From the NCBI RefSeq assembly GCF_000682775.1, contig NZ_AWFI01000019.1, positions 89,411-153,410 of the forward strand: 64,000 nucleotides of DNA, read 5' to 3'. The number at the start of each line of letters is the position of its first letter. Within the stretch, counting starts at the first letter, position 1. Made by a program: the position numbers and the translations under genes. This DNA is from Hyphomonas sp. L-53-1-40 (GTDB lineage: Bacteria; Pseudomonadota; Alphaproteobacteria; Caulobacterales; Hyphomonadaceae). Below, one piece after another: positions 62,005 through 64,000 of this stretch. The notes below the pieces were generated by a model, which saw only the letters and a program-made list of their open reading frames with translations, had not been told where the DNA came from and ran no database searches.

Positions 62005-62029
62005 CGCAGACTGTCAGATTGAACTTCAG

Positions 62030-62062
62030 AGCCGCCGGAACCGTGTTTCGGCGGCTTCTTTC
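62030..62062 (+). terminator. Terminator after the lipoprotein gene
   Basis: AGCCGCCG pairs with CGGCGGCT over an 11-base loop, followed by TCTTTCTT. It lies 26 bases past the stop. Confidence 0.8.
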
Positions 62063-62076
62063 TTGCGCTCCATTGC

Positions 62077-64000
62077 TCAGTTGCTGTCCTGAACGAAGTA
62101 GAAGTCGCCACCCGTTGTACCATCGGTGTAGATGGGGCGCTGTTTCTGTCCGGTGCGTGCAGCGACGGCATCCTGGACACGCTTGAACACGACATTGGCC
62201 GGATCATCGAGTGTGCTGATGAGGGCGGAGAGTTCTTCAGAATAGACTCCGTCATCAGCGGCTGTCTTGCCGGGTTCCGTTGCAAAGGCCTGGAACACGC
62301 CGGACGCCCAGCCGACCGGGCTGTAGGCTCGCATGAGGCCACGGCTCTGATCATCCATTACCGTTCGGCAGGCGTCAAAGACGATGAACGAAGTCGGTGC
62401 GACTGTGGTCGAGACACGGTTGAAGATCTGTTCAAAACTGACGCCAAAGTCGCGAATGTCGTCCGGTGACGCGCCGGGAATATCGGTCGGCAAGATGAAG
62501 TTCGTACCGTCGACGTTCACGCCATGACCCGAATAATAGAAGAAGGTGACCGGATAGGCTCCTGCATCCTTGCGTGCCTTGGCCATGCGGCCGAGCAGAC
62601 TCAACGCGCGAACCGTCTGGCGTTGGCCGAGATCTTCGCATTGCAGGACCGAGAAGCCGACGCCAGTCAGTGCCGCGGTGATCCGGTCGCCATCGTCATG
62701 GGTCACAGTCAGGCGACTGACAGGGGGCGTATAGGCCAGATTGCTGAGCACCATTGCCTGACGGTCCGCATTCGGGCCGGCGACCCATGTGCAGCCTGCG
62801 ATCTCGGTGTCGGGCAACAGGCCGGTCGCCGCGTTGGCAATATCGGCGGGGCTGGAAAGCGTTGACGGGTTTGATGCGTTGGTGGGCGCCAACAGTGTAT
62901 TTGCGCCGCTGAGGGTGGAGGCCATGTCAGCTTCAGGCGCAGGGGAGCGACTTGCGACCGAGGTTGCTTCAGCAACCAGCCCCGGATCGACCAGCAATTC
63001 TTCAATCGATGTGACCTTGATTGAGAGTGGTATGGTTTTCACGGCGCGGGCAAACCGTTCGCCATTCACGTCGACAGTTTCCGACACGGTGAAGGTCAGA
63101 TTGGGCGTTCCAGCCTGGCGTGGCGTGACCTGCCACTGCCAGAGCGTTGGCGACCCAGGCAAGACAGGCTGCTCAGAAGGTGTGGTGGCGACGAAGTCGT
63201 AACCCTCGCCGGAAGCCGAGGCCGTCATCACCTGGCTTGCGCGGACGGTGTCAAAGCGGAGCGACATGGCACTTTCTGAGCTGCCTGGCGCAAGGCCCGT
63301 GCCCAGAATGCCACGTAGCGATTCATCCACTTCGGCTTCACTCGTGTTGCGCTGAAGAGGCTGGATGGCAACTTCGAGGAAATAGGGCTGGCCGAGCACC
63401 ATCTGTTCCGGCGCATGGTGGGCGATGCGGCCACTGTCGAAATCGTTCGCCGCTTCGGCTGCGAGTTCTGAATATCGATAGTCCCATTCCGGGCACGGCC
63501 GTATGAGTTGGGCGTCGTCCAGCGTCACGGTCTCGCTCCAGAAACAAAGCGGCTTTTCGACGATGCCGACTTCATAACCGTCTCCTGCAAGATCAATGGC
63601 GAGCGCATCCAGCGTGGTAACGAGGTCGCCATCGATGCGATGGGTGGCCTGCGTAAACGTCTCGGCATTCATATCCGTACAGGTAACGAGCAAGGTCCGG
63701 GGTGCGGAAATCTCCGCTTGGCAGGTTTCGGAATAGCCCGGACCCGCCGCGGTGGCTTCAAGATCCGAGAAATCTCCTTCCTCAAGGGCTGCGAGCAACT
63801 CAAGTATGGGGGGATCATCTGCGTAAAGCTCTCGCATATCGTCGATTTCATCAGCCGGTGCCGAGGCTTCATTTTCGTAGGCGTCTTCTTCGTCGGAATA
63901 GCCCCACTCGGATCCGGCATCTCCATATTCGCCATATCCTGTTGACCAGTCGGGCTCGTCTTCGACCATCGCCGGTGGCGGAGGTGGCGGAGGTGGCGGA
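62077..64000 (-). CDS. Caspase-like cysteine peptidase with beta-sandwich, 5' end outside window
   Basis: At least 640 residues; the beginning lies beyond the right edge. The C-terminal 200 residues are a peptidase C14-type domain with the histidine in FFYYSGHGVNVDG and the cysteine in FIVFDACRTV. Before it lies a beta-sandwich region with PLFLEV-like and WQWQVTPRQAGTPNLTFTVSETV segments that matches other large bacterial caspase-like proteins. The N-terminal part contains an acidic tail after a run of at least nine prolines at the window edge. No partner gene is visible, so the trigger is unknown. Confidence 0.85.
   Translation of the reverse strand, partial: PPPPPPPPPAMVEDEPDWSTGYGEYGDAGSEWGYSDEEDAYENEASAPADEIDDMRELYADDPPILELLAALEEGDFSDLEATAAGPGYSETCQAEISAPRTLLVTCTDMNAETFTQATHRIDGDLVTTLDALAIDLAGDGYEVGIVEKPLCFWSETVTLDDAQLIRPCPEWDYRYSELAAEAANDFDSGRIAHHAPEQMVLGQPYFLEVAIQPLQRNTSEAEVDESLRGILGTGLAPGSSESAMSLRFDTVRASQVMTASASGEGYDFVATTPSEQPVLPGSPTLWQWQVTPRQAGTPNLTFTVSETVDVNGERFARAVKTIPLSIKVTSIEELLVDPGLVAEATSVASRSPAPEADMASTLSGANTLLAPTNASNPSTLSSPADIANAATGLLPDTEIAGCTWVAGPNADRQAMVLSNLAYTPPVSRLTVTHDDGDRITAALTGVGFSVLQCEDLGQRQTVRALSLLGRMAKARKDAGAYPVTFFYYSGHGVNVDGTNFILPTDIPGASPDDIRDFGVSFEQIFNRVSTTVAPTSFIVFDACRTVMDDQSRGLMRAYSPVGWASGVFQAFATEPGKTAADDGVYSEELSALISTLDDPANVVFKRVQDAVAARTGQKQRPIYTDGTTGGDFYFVQDSN

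Overview
The window is 64 kb of GC-rich bacterial chromosome with short intergenic gaps and genes on both strands. I see no rRNA, tRNA, CRISPR array, insertion sequence or phage block. The gene content points to an alphaproteobacterium near the Caulobacterales/Hyphomonadaceae. The signs are a GcrA cell-cycle regulator (59662-60186), an lptC-lptA-lptB-rpoN block, an HWE-type histidine kinase, a ferredoxin-type cysG-cysI-cysH sulfur operon with its DUF2849 and DUF934 companions, and a two-domain MnmC. The lineage is inferred from gene content, not from a marker-gene search.

Layout. 1-2617: serine biosynthesis (serC, serA cut by the window edge) with a CdiI-like immunity gene between them. 2754-12822: metabolic and envelope genes (TauD-type dioxygenase, YhhN, YkvA-type DUF1232, SDR dehydrogenase, von Willebrand A protein, fatty acid desaturase, zinc-ribbon membrane protein, thioesterase, cytidine deaminase, nucleoside hydrolase plus ribokinase, S1/P1 nuclease). 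12826-17060: rpoN, the LPS export genes and an RNase D. 17129-22540: YaiI, GNAT, nitronate monooxygenase, M3 peptidase, then ptsN-hpf, which usually sit beside rpoN. 22849-24991: PAS/HWE kinase and a receiver protein. 25000-28236: a phage-shock operon with divergent pspF, a sigma-54-type promoter and three extra small membrane-protein genes. 28216-31508: mnmC, CsbD, two small GNAT-fold proteins and YcgN. 31505-38538: the sulfate assimilation operon, flanked by two genes broken by frameshifts (a GcvA-like LysR regulator and a SpoU rRNA methylase). 38825-47850: membrane hypothetical, rpoH, a GntA-type heme N-oxygenase with a DUF1989 partner and YetF, a GGDEF-EAL protein, acyltransferase, zapE and rhomboid. 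47919-57302: response regulator, acyltransferase, an SRAP homologue lacking its catalytic residues, a GNAT-nitrilase fusion, HK-RR-MarR, ilvE, an (EP)27 repeat protein and dut. 57465-64000: two PspB-like proteins, a Pif1-type helicase, gcrA, an ABC-2 permease, a lipoprotein under a long leader hairpin, and a caspase-like protein cut by the right edge.

The observations I rate highest are the SRAP pseudoenzyme (all four catalytic positions replaced), the nested leader hairpin that buries the ribosome binding site of the lipoprotein at 61390, the extended Psp operon with two further PspB-like genes elsewhere, the GntA/DUF1989/YetF operon, the (GAGCCA)27 repeat, and a pattern in which seven convergent gene pairs overlap by exactly four bases at their stop codons. 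I did not find one self-contained multi-gene defence or mobile system. All functions are assigned by reading protein motifs, with no database search.
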